Positions 18,891-28,328 of a DNA stretch of 64,000 bases are shown in pieces. Location of the stretch: NCBI GenBank assembly GCA_947489685.1, contig CANLEM010000007.1:125310-189309 (forward strand), read 5' to 3'. Below the pieces are notes generated by a model that worked only from the letters and a program-made list of their open reading frames with translations, made no database searches and was not told the DNA's origin. Positions within the stretch are counted from its first letter, which is position 1. Each line of letters begins with the position of its first letter. The DNA is from an uncultured Aquimarina sp. (GTDB taxonomy: Bacteria; Bacteroidota; Bacteroidia; Flavobacteriales; Flavobacteriaceae). Made by a program: the position numbers and the translations under genes.

Positions 18891-19375
18891 CCTAATTCTA
18901 TTACTTCCAGATTTTCAATTTTACCTTGATCAATAGTAAATCTTAACATTGTTCTGGTTTTATGAAACCCATGTTTTCCTGCTGCTCCGGGATTCATATG
19001 TAGTAAACCGTTTTTTTTATCAGGAATAACCTTTAAGATATGAGAGTGCCCGCAAATAAACAACTTTGGAGGGTTTGATTTGATTTCATCCCTTGTGTTC
19101 ATATTGTATTTGGGAGGGTATCCGCCAATATGGGTTATCCATACCGAAACTCCTTCACAAGTGAATCTCTGGTGTAAAGGAAAAGTAGCTCTGATTTTGT
19201 CATTGTCAATATTTCCGTAAACGGCTCTAAGAGGTGTTATTTCTTCAATGGCATCTGTAACTTTTAGATCGCCAATATCACCAGCATGCCATACTTCATC
19301 GGCTTCTTTTGTATAATGCAAGATGCGATCATCCATATAGCTATGGGTATCGCTAAGTAGTAGAATTTTTTTCAC
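18881..19375 (-). CDS. YfcE/MJ0936-type metallophosphoesterase
   Basis: A 164-residue calcineurin-like phosphoesterase with the complete metal-site motif set. DTH is at residues 9-11, followed by GDIGD, GNID, a THIGG segment and GHSH. The short length and the absence of extra domains place it with the YfcE/MJ0936 group, which hydrolyses phosphodiesters in vitro. The physiological substrate is unknown. It is convergent with the DUF4293 gene and divergent from truA. Confidence 0.9.
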   Translation of the reverse strand: MKKILLLSDTHSYMDDRILHYTKEADEVWHAGDIGDLKVTDAIEEITPLRAVYGNIDNDKIRATFPLHQRFTCEGVSVWITHIGGYPPKYNMNTRDEIKSNPPKLFICGHSHILKVIPDKKNGLLHMNPGAAGKHGFHKTRTMLRFTIDQGKIENLEVIELGKK

Positions 19376-19453
19376 AATAAGAGTATAAAGATCATTTATA
19401 TTATAATAAGAAAACAGAAATGTTGGTGTAATGGGTTTCTTTATTTTTAAACC

Positions 19454-19461
19454 TATATTTG
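19454..19461 (+). promoter_or_regulatory. -7 promoter element for truA operon
   Basis: TATATTTG matches TAnnTTTG and lies 30 bp before the TTG start of truA. Confidence 0.5.
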
Positions 19462-19491
19462 CCTTCGCAATTTGAGCAAAAATAGAATACT

Positions 19492-20235
19492 TTGAGATAT
19501 TTTTTAGAACTTTCTTACAACGGAACCCCGTATCACGGATGGCAAAGACAGCCTAATGCAATAACGGTTCAGGAAGTGATAGAAAACTCTTTGTCTGTTT
19601 TGTTAAGAGAAGAAATGAATATTGTAGGAGCAGGAAGAACAGATACGGGGGTGCATGCGAAGCAAATTATGGCGCATTTTGATTATGATAAAGAGATAGA
19701 TTTAGAAAGTCTTACTTATAAGTTAAATTCAATTTTACCACCAGAAATTGCTATTAAGAATATCGCCGCAGTACATGATGAGGCGCATGCGCGTTTTGAT
19801 GCTACAAGTAGATCTTATGAATATCTAATTACAATTACAAAAAATCCTTTTGTGTTAAAAAGGGCGTATTATGTAAAAAAAACTTTGGATGTTGATTTGA
19901 TGAATGAAGCTGCTAAATTACTGTTAAACTACACTAATTTTAAATGCTTTAGTAAGTCTAAAACCGATGTAAAAACGTATAATTGTATCATAACCGAAGC
20001 GATTTGGGAGGTTAAAGGAGATCAGCTTATATTTAAGATTTCGGCAAATCGTTTTTTAAGAAATATGGTTCGAGCCATAGTAGGTACTCTTGTCGAGATA
20101 GGAGAACATAAACTTAATATCGAAGATTTAATAGAAATTATTAAAAGTGAAGACCGTGGAAGAGCAGGATATTCTGTTCCAGCCCATGGGTTGTATTTAA
20201 CAATGGTGCAATATCCTAAAACTATATATAAATAG
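19492..20235 (+). CDS. truA: tRNA pseudouridine(38-40) synthase TruA, TTG start
   Basis: A 247-residue enzyme that converts uridines 38-40 in the tRNA anticodon arm to pseudouridine. The catalytic Asp lies in AGRTDTGVHA. LSYNGTPYHGWQRQPN at the N-terminus and RFLRNMVRAIVG near the C-terminus are family hallmarks. The start must be TTG, since an in-frame TAG lies 9 bp upstream and the family N-terminus (MRYFL) begins exactly there. The next gene's ATG follows the TAG stop with no gap, so the two are translationally coupled. Confidence 0.95.
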   Translation: MRYFLELSYNGTPYHGWQRQPNAITVQEVIENSLSVLLREEMNIVGAGRTDTGVHAKQIMAHFDYDKEIDLESLTYKLNSILPPEIAIKNIAAVHDEAHARFDATSRSYEYLITITKNPFVLKRAYYVKKTLDVDLMNEAAKLLLNYTNFKCFSKSKTDVKTYNCIITEAIWEVKGDQLIFKISANRFLRNMVRAIVGTLVEIGEHKLNIEDLIEIIKSEDRGRAGYSVPAHGLYLTMVQYPKTIYK

Positions 20236-22002
20236 ATGGCAGAAAAGAGTGGAAAGGCTTTTGATTTTGGATTATTTAGACGATTGATTACGTATACTAA
20301 TCCCTATCGTCTTACTTTTTACTTTGTAGGATTTTCGGCAATATTATTATCAATATTTGCCGTTCTAAGACCTTTTTTGTTACAACAGATTATAGACAAA
20401 ACGATTATCCCTAAAAACAACGAGCTTTTGGTGACTTTTATAAGCTTAATGGCTGGGGTTCTATTTCTTGAGGTGATATCGCAATTTTTGTTTATTTATT
20501 TTGCTAATTGGCTAGGTCAACAGGTGATTCTTGATATTCGAGTAAAGCTTTTTAATCATATGCTGGGCTTTAAAAAACAGTATTATGATCAATCAGCAGT
20601 AGGTCGTTTGGTAACAAGAGCAGTAAGTGATATAGAAACTATCGCGAGTATTTTTAGTCAAGGACTTTTTATGATCATTAGTGATCTTCTAAAGATGTTA
20701 GTGATCTTGGGATATATGTTATATCAAAGTTGGCAACTCACACTATTGGTTCTGGTTGTTTTACCTGTAATTTTGTATGCTACCCGAGTTTTTCAAAAGA
20801 AAATGAAAGCGGCCTTTGAAGAAGTAAGAACTCAGGTTTCGAATCTGAATTCTTTTGTTCAGGAACGTATTACCGGGATGAAAATAGTGCAACTCTTTAC
20901 TCGAGAAGAAACCGAGTATGCTAATTTTAAAGAAATTAATGAAAAGCATAAAAAGGGATGGATAAAAACAGTCTGGTATAATTCAATTTTCTTTCCAATA
21001 GCCGAAATGTCTAGTTCTGTAACTATCGGATTAATTGTGTGGTATGGAGGCTTAAAAGCGGCACAAGGAGATGTAATTACTTTGGGAGTTGTTATTGCAT
21101 TTATCGAGCTTGCACAAATGCTTTTTAGACCCTTACGTCAAATTGCAGATAAGTTCAATACATTGCAAATGGGGATGGTGGCAGCTAATCGTGTTTTTGC
21201 AATATTAGATACCGATTCTAAAATTAACGATGCTGGAGAGTTAGAGTTGAAAGAAGTTACAGGAAAAATTACCTTTGAAAATGTGAAATTTAGCTATCTG
21301 CAGGGAGAAGAGGTGTTAAAAGGCATTTCTTTTAATGTAAACGCAGGAGAAACCGTTGCGATCGTTGGGGCAACCGGAGCGGGAAAATCTACTATTATTA
21401 ATCTGCTGAGTAGGTTTTATGAAATCAATAGCGGAGCAATTTCTATCGATGACAAAAATATTAATAGCGTAACCTTAACTTCTTTACGTGGTCATATTGC
21501 TGTTGTACTCCAGGATGTGTTTTTGTTTGCAGATACAATACTTAATAATATCACTCTTAATAATCCAGAAATAACAAAAGATCAGGTATATCAAGCGGCA
21601 AAAGAAATAGGTATTCATGATTTTATAATGAGTCTTCCTGATGGGTATCAGTATAACGTGAAAGAGCGCGGAGCTATGTTGTCTTCAGGACAGCGACAGT
21701 TAATTTCCTTTTTAAGAGCATATGTGACCAAACCAGAGATATTAGTGTTGGATGAAGCTACATCTTCTATTGATTCGCATAGCGAACAATTGATCCAAGA
21801 TGCTACAAATAAAATCACAAAAGGCAGAACCTCTATTGTAATTGCGCATCGATTGGCAACCATAAAAAAAGCAGACAAAATTATTGTTATGGATCAAGGC
21901 AAAATTGTCGAAGAGGGTAATCATAATGAATTACTTGAGATTTCAGATGGATATTATCGAAACCTTTATGAAGTACAGTTTAATGAAATGAAAGAGGTTT
22001 AG
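20236..22002 (+). CDS. MsbA-like ABC exporter (fused TMD-NBD)
   Basis: A 588-residue half-transporter: six transmembrane helices (about residues 20-320) fused to one nucleotide-binding domain that is fully equipped. Walker A is GATGAGKST, the signature is LSSGQRQ, Walker B is ILVLDEATSSID and the H-loop is IAHRLAT. It should homodimerise in the inner membrane and export lipids or hydrophobic compounds. The immediate coupling to truA is an operon arrangement without obvious functional logic. The last 4 bp overlap the convergent DUF3667 gene. Confidence 0.93.
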   Translation: MAEKSGKAFDFGLFRRLITYTNPYRLTFYFVGFSAILLSIFAVLRPFLLQQIIDKTIIPKNNELLVTFISLMAGVLFLEVISQFLFIYFANWLGQQVILDIRVKLFNHMLGFKKQYYDQSAVGRLVTRAVSDIETIASIFSQGLFMIISDLLKMLVILGYMLYQSWQLTLLVLVVLPVILYATRVFQKKMKAAFEEVRTQVSNLNSFVQERITGMKIVQLFTREETEYANFKEINEKHKKGWIKTVWYNSIFFPIAEMSSSVTIGLIVWYGGLKAAQGDVITLGVVIAFIELAQMLFRPLRQIADKFNTLQMGMVAANRVFAILDTDSKINDAGELELKEVTGKITFENVKFSYLQGEEVLKGISFNVNAGETVAIVGATGAGKSTIINLLSRFYEINSGAISIDDKNINSVTLTSLRGHIAVVLQDVFLFADTILNNITLNNPEITKDQVYQAAKEIGIHDFIMSLPDGYQYNVKERGAMLSSGQRQLISFLRAYVTKPEILVLDEATSSIDSHSEQLIQDATNKITKGRTSIVIAHRLATIKKADKIIVMDQGKIVEEGNHNELLEISDGYYRNLYEVQFNEMKEV

Positions 22003-22775
22003 TTGATTAATCCTTTTTCTTTTAAAATTGCAGAAGCAATTCCAATTATAATTCCGATTGCTAGAAATAGAAAAATAAAAGCTAATAAAACCAAAAACAC
22101 TCTTTTTAATACCTTTTTATAAGTGATGTTATAAAGATTTTTGAACATGTATGTCGCAAAAATAAATTGAAGCAAAAAACTAAATAAACTTACTTCATCT
22201 ATATGTAAACCTAAGCTGTAAATTATGAGAGAAGGTACTATTGCTAATATTGTAATATGTGAAATAAAATAGGTGTTAATTACAATGTGTTCTGTGAAAT
22301 TATATTTTTTATATTTTCTAAATAAAAATTTAGAAATTAATGCATAAAACGGAATTAAAATGAAGTATCCAAAAATTGGAATTTCTTCTGATAATTCTGC
22401 TAGGATACGTATTATTTCAGGAAACTTTTCTTTCTCTTGCTCAGATATTTCGGAATTGAAAAATTTCTTCCGAATAAAATCAAAAATAGCCGAAAAAGTT
22501 ATTGCAATAAGAAGATAGGATATAGTGTTAAGGTGTCTTTTTCTTACACCGTTAATATAACCATCAATAACTAGGTAAGGTTTTATAGTAAGATCTTTAA
22601 TAGTTCTAAAAAAAGTATTATCTATATTAAGATATACTTCGCTAAATTCTGATATGATATTCCTGAAGGTTATTCTTTTGGTGATTTTTTTGGCTCCGCA
22701 ATTAGAGCAAAAATTATTGTGATCTGTACTATATCCGCAATTTTTGCAATTATCAATAAGTATGAGTTTGTTCAT
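21999..22775 (-). CDS. DUF3667 zinc-ribbon membrane protein (second copy)
   Basis: A 258-residue protein with an N-terminal zinc ribbon (CKNCGY...CSNCGAKK, four Cys) followed by the DUF3667 core ITFRNIISEF. About five hydrophobic helices lie in the remaining part. It is a paralogue of the gene just upstream: both share KKITKRITF, a DGYI(N/H)G segment, and KKYNFTEH(I/L)VI. The function is unknown; the ribbon faces the cytoplasm by prediction. It follows its paralogue by about 43 bp and is probably co-transcribed with cdaA. Confidence 0.88.
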   Translation of the reverse strand: MNKLILIDNCKNCGYSTDHNNFCSNCGAKKITKRITFRNIISEFSEVYLNIDNTFFRTIKDLTIKPYLVIDGYINGVRKRHLNTISYLLIAITFSAIFDFIRKKFFNSEISEQEKEKFPEIIRILAELSEEIPIFGYFILIPFYALISKFLFRKYKKYNFTEHIVINTYFISHITILAIVPSLIIYSLGLHIDEVSLFSFLLQFIFATYMFKNLYNITYKKVLKRVFLVLLAFIFLFLAIGIIIGIASAILKEKGLIN

Positions 22776-22818
22776 TATGATCCTTAATGTCTTTTGTTTT
22801 TAGGTTCAGAGTATTAAT

Positions 22819-23634
22819 TTAATTGATTGCCGCTGTTGCTGCTGCCTCTGCTGCGGCATCAGAATATCCATGAATTACTGCAAATATTACTGCTACGAAT
22901 ATTATTAACATCATAATCCCAAATAATAGGATGAAAAACAACAAAGTTTTAAGGATTATCTTTTTTAAGCTAAGCGCATATAATCTTTTTAAGGCATAGC
23001 CTATATACAAAAAGTAGAAGATAAAAGGAACAAAGGCTATTATAAAATAGTTGTTTATAAAAAAGGTTGCGGGTATTAGTATAATGGACATTACTCCAAC
23101 AATATGCGAGTAAGCATATAGATATATGACCAAATGTTCTGTAAAGTTATATTTTTTGTAGTTTAAAAATACGATTCTAGATATGATAGCCAGCAAAGGA
23201 ATAAATAAGAAACTAAATATAGATTGATATTGATATGCAGTCTCTAGACCTTGTAGTTGGGCATCAATTTGTTCTTTGGGTAAAAGAGCACTTGTGCTGT
23301 TGGATAATATTTCGTACATCCTGTTTTTGGTTAAAAAACCATAGATACCTGTTATGGTAACCGAAAGAGCAAAATATCCAAAAGCATTTATGTAGCGTTT
23401 CCTTAATCCATGAATGTATCCATCTATAACCTCTTCGGGCTTAGTAAATAGATGCTTAAATGTTCTCACAAAAGAATTATCTACATTAAGAAAACGATCT
23501 ACAAATTCTGAAATCAGATTGCTAAACGTAATTCGTTTTGTGATTTTTTTTGCACCGCAATCTGGACAAAAATTATAACTCTCAATCTGTTCACCACAAT
23601 TTTTACAATTTGAAATAGTAATTAATTCCCCCAT
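22819..23634 (-). CDS. DUF3667 zinc-ribbon membrane protein (first copy)
   Basis: A 271-residue paralogue of the downstream gene, with a CKNCG...CPDCG zinc ribbon, the DUF3667 core (residues about 30-85) and several transmembrane helices. It ends in an unusual Ala-rich run (DAAAEAAATAA). Its ATG shares one base with the stop of cdaA (TAATG arrangement), so translation is coupled to the c-di-AMP synthase. That tight linkage suggests, without proving, a membrane protein connected to c-di-AMP signalling. Confidence 0.88.
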   Translation of the reverse strand: MGELITISNCKNCGEQIESYNFCPDCGAKKITKRITFSNLISEFVDRFLNVDNSFVRTFKHLFTKPEEVIDGYIHGLRKRYINAFGYFALSVTITGIYGFLTKNRMYEILSNSTSALLPKEQIDAQLQGLETAYQYQSIFSFLFIPLLAIISRIVFLNYKKYNFTEHLVIYLYAYSHIVGVMSIILIPATFFINNYFIIAFVPFIFYFLYIGYALKRLYALSLKKIILKTLLFFILLFGIMMLIIFVAVIFAVIHGYSDAAAEAAATAAIN

Positions 23635-24410
23635 TAAGCTAAATCTCTTTTTATTTTTTCTATCAATTCTTCTTCAGTCTTAAAAATAACAAACTCACTG
23701 TTTTTGATATAAGAAAGTTTACCGGTTTCTTCGCTAACTACTAGCGCCAATGCATCAGTTTTTTCGGTGATTCCAACTGCCGCTCTGTGTCTGAGTCCAA
23801 AACGTAAAGGTATATTACTGTCGTTGCTTACTGGCAGAATGACTCTTGTAGCTAGGATATGATTATCTTCTATAATCATTGCGCCATCATGAAGTGGGCT
23901 ATTTTTATAAAAAATACTCTCAATAATTGGAGAGTTAACCAAAACATCCATGGCATCACCAGATGTTTTTACAAAATCCAACGGTGTATTTCTTTTGATA
24001 ATGATAAGAGCTCCCGTATGTGTATTTCCCATATTTTTACAGGCCTCAACAACCGCTTTTACATTGGTTACACTATCTTCTGGAGTATCTCGAATAAATT
24101 TAAGTTGCCTCAAGAATTTTCTTCTTCTTCCAAAGTTGGTAGAACCAATCATAAGTAAAAACTTGCGTATTTCTTGCTGAAAAACTACGATCAAAGCAAA
24201 CATTCCTACTCCAATAAATTCACCTAAAACACTACTTAACATTTCCATAGCAAGGAATTGTGTGAGCTTCCAAACCAAATAAATAATAACAATACCAATA
24301 AATATATTGATGGCGGCCGTACCTTTAACCAACTTATAAATATAGTACAGCAGGAGTGCAACAAGTACAATATCCAGTATATCGAGTATTCTGAGGTTGA
24401 TTAAATCCAA
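23634..24410 (-). CDS. cdaA: Diadenylate cyclase (c-di-AMP synthase), CdaA type
   Basis: A 258-residue membrane enzyme making cyclic di-AMP from two ATP. Three hydrophobic segments occupy residues about 10-85. The DAC domain carries both hallmark motifs, DGAMII and GLRHRAAVG, which form the nucleotide pocket. The overall layout is that of CdaA/DacA rather than DisA, since there is no DNA-binding region. It is likely transcribed with folP upstream (102-bp gap) and with the two DUF3667 genes downstream. Confidence 0.95.
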   Translation of the reverse strand: MDLINLRILDILDIVLVALLLYYIYKLVKGTAAINIFIGIVIIYLVWKLTQFLAMEMLSSVLGEFIGVGMFALIVVFQQEIRKFLLMIGSTNFGRRRKFLRQLKFIRDTPEDSVTNVKAVVEACKNMGNTHTGALIIIKRNTPLDFVKTSGDAMDVLVNSPIIESIFYKNSPLHDGAMIIEDNHILATRVILPVSNDSNIPLRFGLRHRAAVGITEKTDALALVVSEETGKLSYIKNSEFVIFKTEEELIEKIKRDLA

Positions 24411-24511
24411 ATGTCAGGAGTTTTTGTAAAAATAGAAAAATTAGCGAAACTTAGATTTGAAAAGCCCAAAAAGCATATGTAAAACCATTCTGAATATAAA
24501 GTTATCCGCAT

Positions 24512-25348
24512 TTATCCGATTTCACTTTCTTTAATAGAGTTTACTAAAGTTATACATTCTAGAGCTTCTTTTACATCATGGACTCTAAGTATTGCAGCTC
24601 CATTAAGTAAGGCAACTGTGTTTAAAGAGGTAGTGCCATTTAAAGCTTGAGAAGGTTCGATTTTTAATGTTTTGTAGATCATCGATTTTCTGGACAATCC
24701 CGCTAATATTGGTAGTTCGTGAAAGGACAAGAGGTTCATGTTTTTTAATAACGTAAAATTTTGACGACTATTTTTGGCAAAACCAAAACCTGGATCTATG
24801 ATAATATCATCGATTCCTTTTTTGCGTGCATATTTAATTTTTTCGGCAAAGTAATAATTTAGTTCATTCATGAAGTTATCATATTGATCCAGCGATTGCA
24901 TTGTTTGCGGAGTTCCTCTCATGTGCATCATGATGTAAGGAACTTTTAAGGAACCAACAACTTCGATCATATTTTTATCTATATTTCCTGCAGAAATATC
25001 ATTAACAATTGCGGCACCAGATTCGATACAAGTTTTGGCTATCGAACTTCTAAAAGTATCAATGGATAATAAAACTTCAGGAAAATTGGCAATCAATAAT
25101 TCGACAATAGGTACTATTCTTGATTTTTCTTCCTCAATAGCAATTTCCTTTGCTCCTGGTCGAGAAGAGTATGCACCAATATCGATAAATGTAGCTCCTT
25201 CAGTTAGCATTTTTTCGACTTGCTGCAAAATATCGCTTTCGTTTTTGTATTTACCGCCATCATAAAAAGAATCAGGAGTTATATTTAAGATTCCCATTAC
25301 TTTTGGAGTGGATAAGTCGATCAAAGAACCTTTGCAATTTATTGTCAT
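24512..25348 (-). CDS. folP: Dihydropteroate synthase
   Basis: A 278-residue TIM-barrel enzyme of folate synthesis that joins p-aminobenzoate to the pterin pyrophosphate; it is the sulfonamide target. Both signatures are present: MGILNITPDSFYDGGKY near the start and TFIDIGAYSSRPGAKEI after it. DPGFGFAK and the pterin-binding Asp/Asn residues (IDTF, IVNDISAG) also appear. It is the first gene of a minus-strand group with cdaA, an adjacency seen in other Bacteroidota. Confidence 0.96.
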   Translation of the reverse strand: MTINCKGSLIDLSTPKVMGILNITPDSFYDGGKYKNESDILQQVEKMLTEGATFIDIGAYSSRPGAKEIAIEEEKSRIVPIVELLIANFPEVLLSIDTFRSSIAKTCIESGAAIVNDISAGNIDKNMIEVVGSLKVPYIMMHMRGTPQTMQSLDQYDNFMNELNYYFAEKIKYARKKGIDDIIIDPGFGFAKNSRQNFTLLKNMNLLSFHELPILAGLSRKSMIYKTLKIEPSQALNGTTSLNTVALLNGAAILRVHDVKEALECITLVNSIKESEIG

Positions 25349-25441
25349 TATAGAGATTTCGAGTTTTTTGTTTCTAAACTTAAGCTATGATTTTTTTAAT
25401 TCCCATATTAAAGCGAAATTTACGCAAAATTCAACAGTTAT

Positions 25442-25990
25442 ATGCAAGATACGTCTGTACAATATGATACAATAATTAGTAATTGCCGAAATCTTTTTGG
25501 TAGAAAAATGAAAGATTATGGTAGTGCGTGGCGAATATTAAGACTTCCGTCCTTAACGGATCAGATTTTTATTAAAGCGCAGCGAATCAGAAGTCTTCAA
25601 GAAAATGAAGTACGAAAAGTAGACGAGGGTGAAGTTTCAGAATTTATTGGTATTGTAAATTACTGTTTGATGGCCTTAATACAATTAGAAAAAGGTATTG
25701 CAGAACAACCTGATTTGACTATAGAAGAATCTCTTGCTTTGTACGATAAACATATCGCTATTACAAAAGAATTAATGATGAATAAAAATCATGATTATGG
25801 CGAGGCATGGAGAGATATGAGAGTGAGTTCTTTGACAGATTTGATTATTCAAAAATTACTTCGTGTTAAACAGATTGAAGACAATAAAGGAAAAACAATT
25901 GTGAGTGAGGGGATAGATGCGAACTATCAGGATATGATTAATTATGCTGTGTTTGCAATGATTCATTTGGGCGAAGCAAACAAAGAATAG
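25442..25990 (+). CDS. DUF1599 (nucleotide modification-associated) protein with internal duplication
   Basis: A 182-residue protein made of two copies of one module. Residues 8-90 and 100-180 align through K(M/N)xDYGxAWR, (L/V)xSLTD and VNYCLMALIQL / INYAVFAMIHL. This is the DUF1599 family, annotated as nucleotide modification associated domain 1. In most Bacteroidota it is a stand-alone chromosomal gene, so a nucleotide-related housekeeping role is more likely than phage DNA modification. It begins 93 bp from the divergent folP gene. Confidence 0.85.
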   Translation: MQDTSVQYDTIISNCRNLFGRKMKDYGSAWRILRLPSLTDQIFIKAQRIRSLQENEVRKVDEGEVSEFIGIVNYCLMALIQLEKGIAEQPDLTIEESLALYDKHIAITKELMMNKNHDYGEAWRDMRVSSLTDLIIQKLLRVKQIEDNKGKTIVSEGIDANYQDMINYAVFAMIHLGEANKE

Positions 25991-26076
25991 AGATATAAAA
26001 TAGTGTTAAACTAAAAATAACAATATATAATCTACACTATATTGTACCAGGTATACCAAAATAACATCACAAAAAA

Positions 26077-27171
26077 ATGAAGATACTAGTTACTTTCTCT
26101 AGAATATTTGTCGCAGCACTTTTCTTGTTTTCAGGTTTTATAAAATTAAATGACCCCTTAGGGTTTTCATATAAACTTCAAGAGTATTTTGGAGAGGGAG
26201 TACTAAATTTAGAATTTCTAATCCCTTATGCACTGCTTATTGCAGTATTTTTAGTGATTTTTGAAGTGATTCTTGGTATTACTTTGATTCTAGGGTATCT
26301 ACCCAAATTTACGGTGTGGTCGTTACTGTTGATGATTGTGTTTTTTACATTTCTAACCTTTTATTCGGCATATTTTAATAAGGTGACTGATTGTGGTTGT
26401 TTTGGAGATGCATTGCCGCTTACACCCTGGGAATCCTTTACCAAAGATGTGATTTTACTGATTTTAATCCTGGTGTTATTCTTTGGAAGACGTTTTATAA
26501 CACCTATCAATCCAGTGACCATACATAAATGGATTGTTTTTACTGGATTTACCGCCTGTTTGGGTTTTGCGTATTATGTATTGATGCATTTACCTGCATT
26601 TGATTTTAGAGCGTATAAAATAGGAACCAATATAGAAGAGGGTATGAAAGTGCCTGATGATGCTCCTAAAGCCGAATTTGCTTACCATTGGAAATTTGAT
26701 GTAAATGGAGAAGAAAAAATAGTTACCACCGGCGGAGATTACCCTTCGGTAGAAGGGAAATTTATAAATGTCGAAACAGAAACTATAACCGAAGGTTATG
26801 AGCCGCCCATTCATGATTTTGCGATAGAAAAAGATGGAGGAGATTATACTTCAGAATTTCTGCAAAAAGATAAGCTTATACTTATTATTAGTTATAATAT
26901 TTCAAAAAGTGAAGCCGAAGGGTGGAATGCAGTGAAGGGTATTACAGAGAAAGCAAAATCTCAGGGTTATGATGTTATTGCTCTAACAGCTTCGACTCCA
27001 AAAGATATATCAGAAGTGAAGGCAAAACATGACCTTAATTTTGAATTTTATACCACAGATGAGACCGCATTAAAAACTATTTTACGCTCCAATCCTGGGA
27101 TCGTAAAACTTAATAAAGGAACTATAGTAGAAAAATTGCATTGGAATGATGCAGATCAGTTATCATTGTAG
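26077..27171 (+). CDS. DoxX/MauE-like membrane protein with thioredoxin-like tail (BT_3928 family)
   Basis: This 364-residue protein starts with five or so transmembrane helices of DoxX/MauE character (FLFSGFIKLNDPLGF at residues 17-31). A conserved DCGCFGD motif follows around residue 105, where paired Cys could handle electrons. After the last helix, about 185 residues form a soluble domain resembling a thioredoxin fold at its end (VIALTAS, HDLNFEFYTTD, NPGIVKLNKGTIVEKLH) but without a CxxC. The family may contribute to envelope redox chemistry; this is inference. Downstream genes follow closely. Confidence 0.82.
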   Translation: MKILVTFSRIFVAALFLFSGFIKLNDPLGFSYKLQEYFGEGVLNLEFLIPYALLIAVFLVIFEVILGITLILGYLPKFTVWSLLLMIVFFTFLTFYSAYFNKVTDCGCFGDALPLTPWESFTKDVILLILILVLFFGRRFITPINPVTIHKWIVFTGFTACLGFAYYVLMHLPAFDFRAYKIGTNIEEGMKVPDDAPKAEFAYHWKFDVNGEEKIVTTGGDYPSVEGKFINVETETITEGYEPPIHDFAIEKDGGDYTSEFLQKDKLILIISYNISKSEAEGWNAVKGITEKAKSQGYDVIALTASTPKDISEVKAKHDLNFEFYTTDETALKTILRSNPGIVKLNKGTIVEKLHWNDADQLSL

Positions 27172-27191
27172 GTATAAAAAAGATATAATAC

Positions 27192-28265
27192 ATGGTTAGT
27201 TATTTTCTTAATAAATTGGGCTATGCTTTACTTACTTTATTAGGAGTAGTAACTGTAATATTTTTGCTTTTTACATTACTTCCTGGTGACCCAGCGCAGA
27301 TGATGTTAGGCCAAAACGAAACCGAAGAACAACTGCAAACCGTACGTAAAAAATATGGTTTCGATAAGCCAATTTCAAAACAGTACCTATATTATATCAA
27401 CGATTTATCCCCGATATCTTTTCATAGTACCAACAATGAAGATTTTTCGCATATCAAGACCGATAAATATGCGCATACCAAATTATTTACGATAGGTAAT
27501 ACGACTACGGTAGTTAAGTTTCCGTATTTAAGAACTTCTTTTCAAAAAAATGATAAAAATGTAAGCGACGTGATTAAGGAGACATTGCCTAATACTGCAA
27601 TACTTGCTGTTTCTGCAATATGCCTGGCTATAGTTCTTGGTATTTTGTTAGGAGTTATAAGCGCAATGACCAAAGATACATGGATAGACAAAGTAATACA
27701 GTTAATAAGTACTTTGGGGATGAGTGTGCCTTCTTTTTTTAGTGCCATTATCTTTGCCTGGCTATTTGGTTATGTTTTGCATGAGTATACACATCTGAAT
27801 ATGACAGGTAGCTTGTATGAGGTAGATGATTTTGGTGAAGGCAGTTATATCCAGTGGAAAAACCTTATGTTACCAGCTATTGTTTTAGGAATAAGACCAT
27901 TAGCAGTGGTAACGCAATTAATGAGAAACTCATTGCTCGAAGTTATGAGTCAGGACTATATCAGGACAGCAAAAGCTAAAGGATTATCGATGATTCAAAT
28001 TATTAAAAAACATGCATTAAAAAACTCGTTAAATCCTGTAATAACAGCGGTTTCTGGTTGGTTCGCTTCTATGTTGGCGGGTGCAGTGTTTGTAGAATAT
28101 ATTTTTGGTTGGAATGGTTTGGGAAAAGAAATAGTAGATGCGCTTAACACGCTTGACCTTCCTATAATTATGGGATCTGTGTTGGTGATAGCAACTATGT
28201 TTATACTAATCAATATATTTGTCGATATTATTTATGGGTGGCTCGATCCAAGAATACGGATGTGA
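27192..28265 (+). CDS. DppB/OppB-type ABC transporter permease (solitary)
   Basis: A 357-residue binding-protein-dependent transport permease. Six transmembrane helices are visible, starting with GYALLTLLGVVTVIFLLFTL. The cytoplasmic EAA-type coupling loop appears as YIRTAKAKGLS, and the first periplasmic segment has the LLPGDPA motif of dipeptide permeases. An insertion of about 60 residues (roughly 75-135) between helices 1 and 2 is longer than usual. No second permease, ATPase or binding protein is nearby, so partners must be encoded elsewhere. It sits 20 bp after the DoxX-like gene. Confidence 0.9.
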   Translation: MVSYFLNKLGYALLTLLGVVTVIFLLFTLLPGDPAQMMLGQNETEEQLQTVRKKYGFDKPISKQYLYYINDLSPISFHSTNNEDFSHIKTDKYAHTKLFTIGNTTTVVKFPYLRTSFQKNDKNVSDVIKETLPNTAILAVSAICLAIVLGILLGVISAMTKDTWIDKVIQLISTLGMSVPSFFSAIIFAWLFGYVLHEYTHLNMTGSLYEVDDFGEGSYIQWKNLMLPAIVLGIRPLAVVTQLMRNSLLEVMSQDYIRTAKAKGLSMIQIIKKHALKNSLNPVITAVSGWFASMLAGAVFVEYIFGWNGLGKEIVDALNTLDLPIIMGSVLVIATMFILINIFVDIIYGWLDPRIRM

Positions 28266-28328
28266 TTGTAATCTATAGATCATATATATAACCACACTTT
28301 TAACCAAAAAACTAAAAATTTTAAATTA

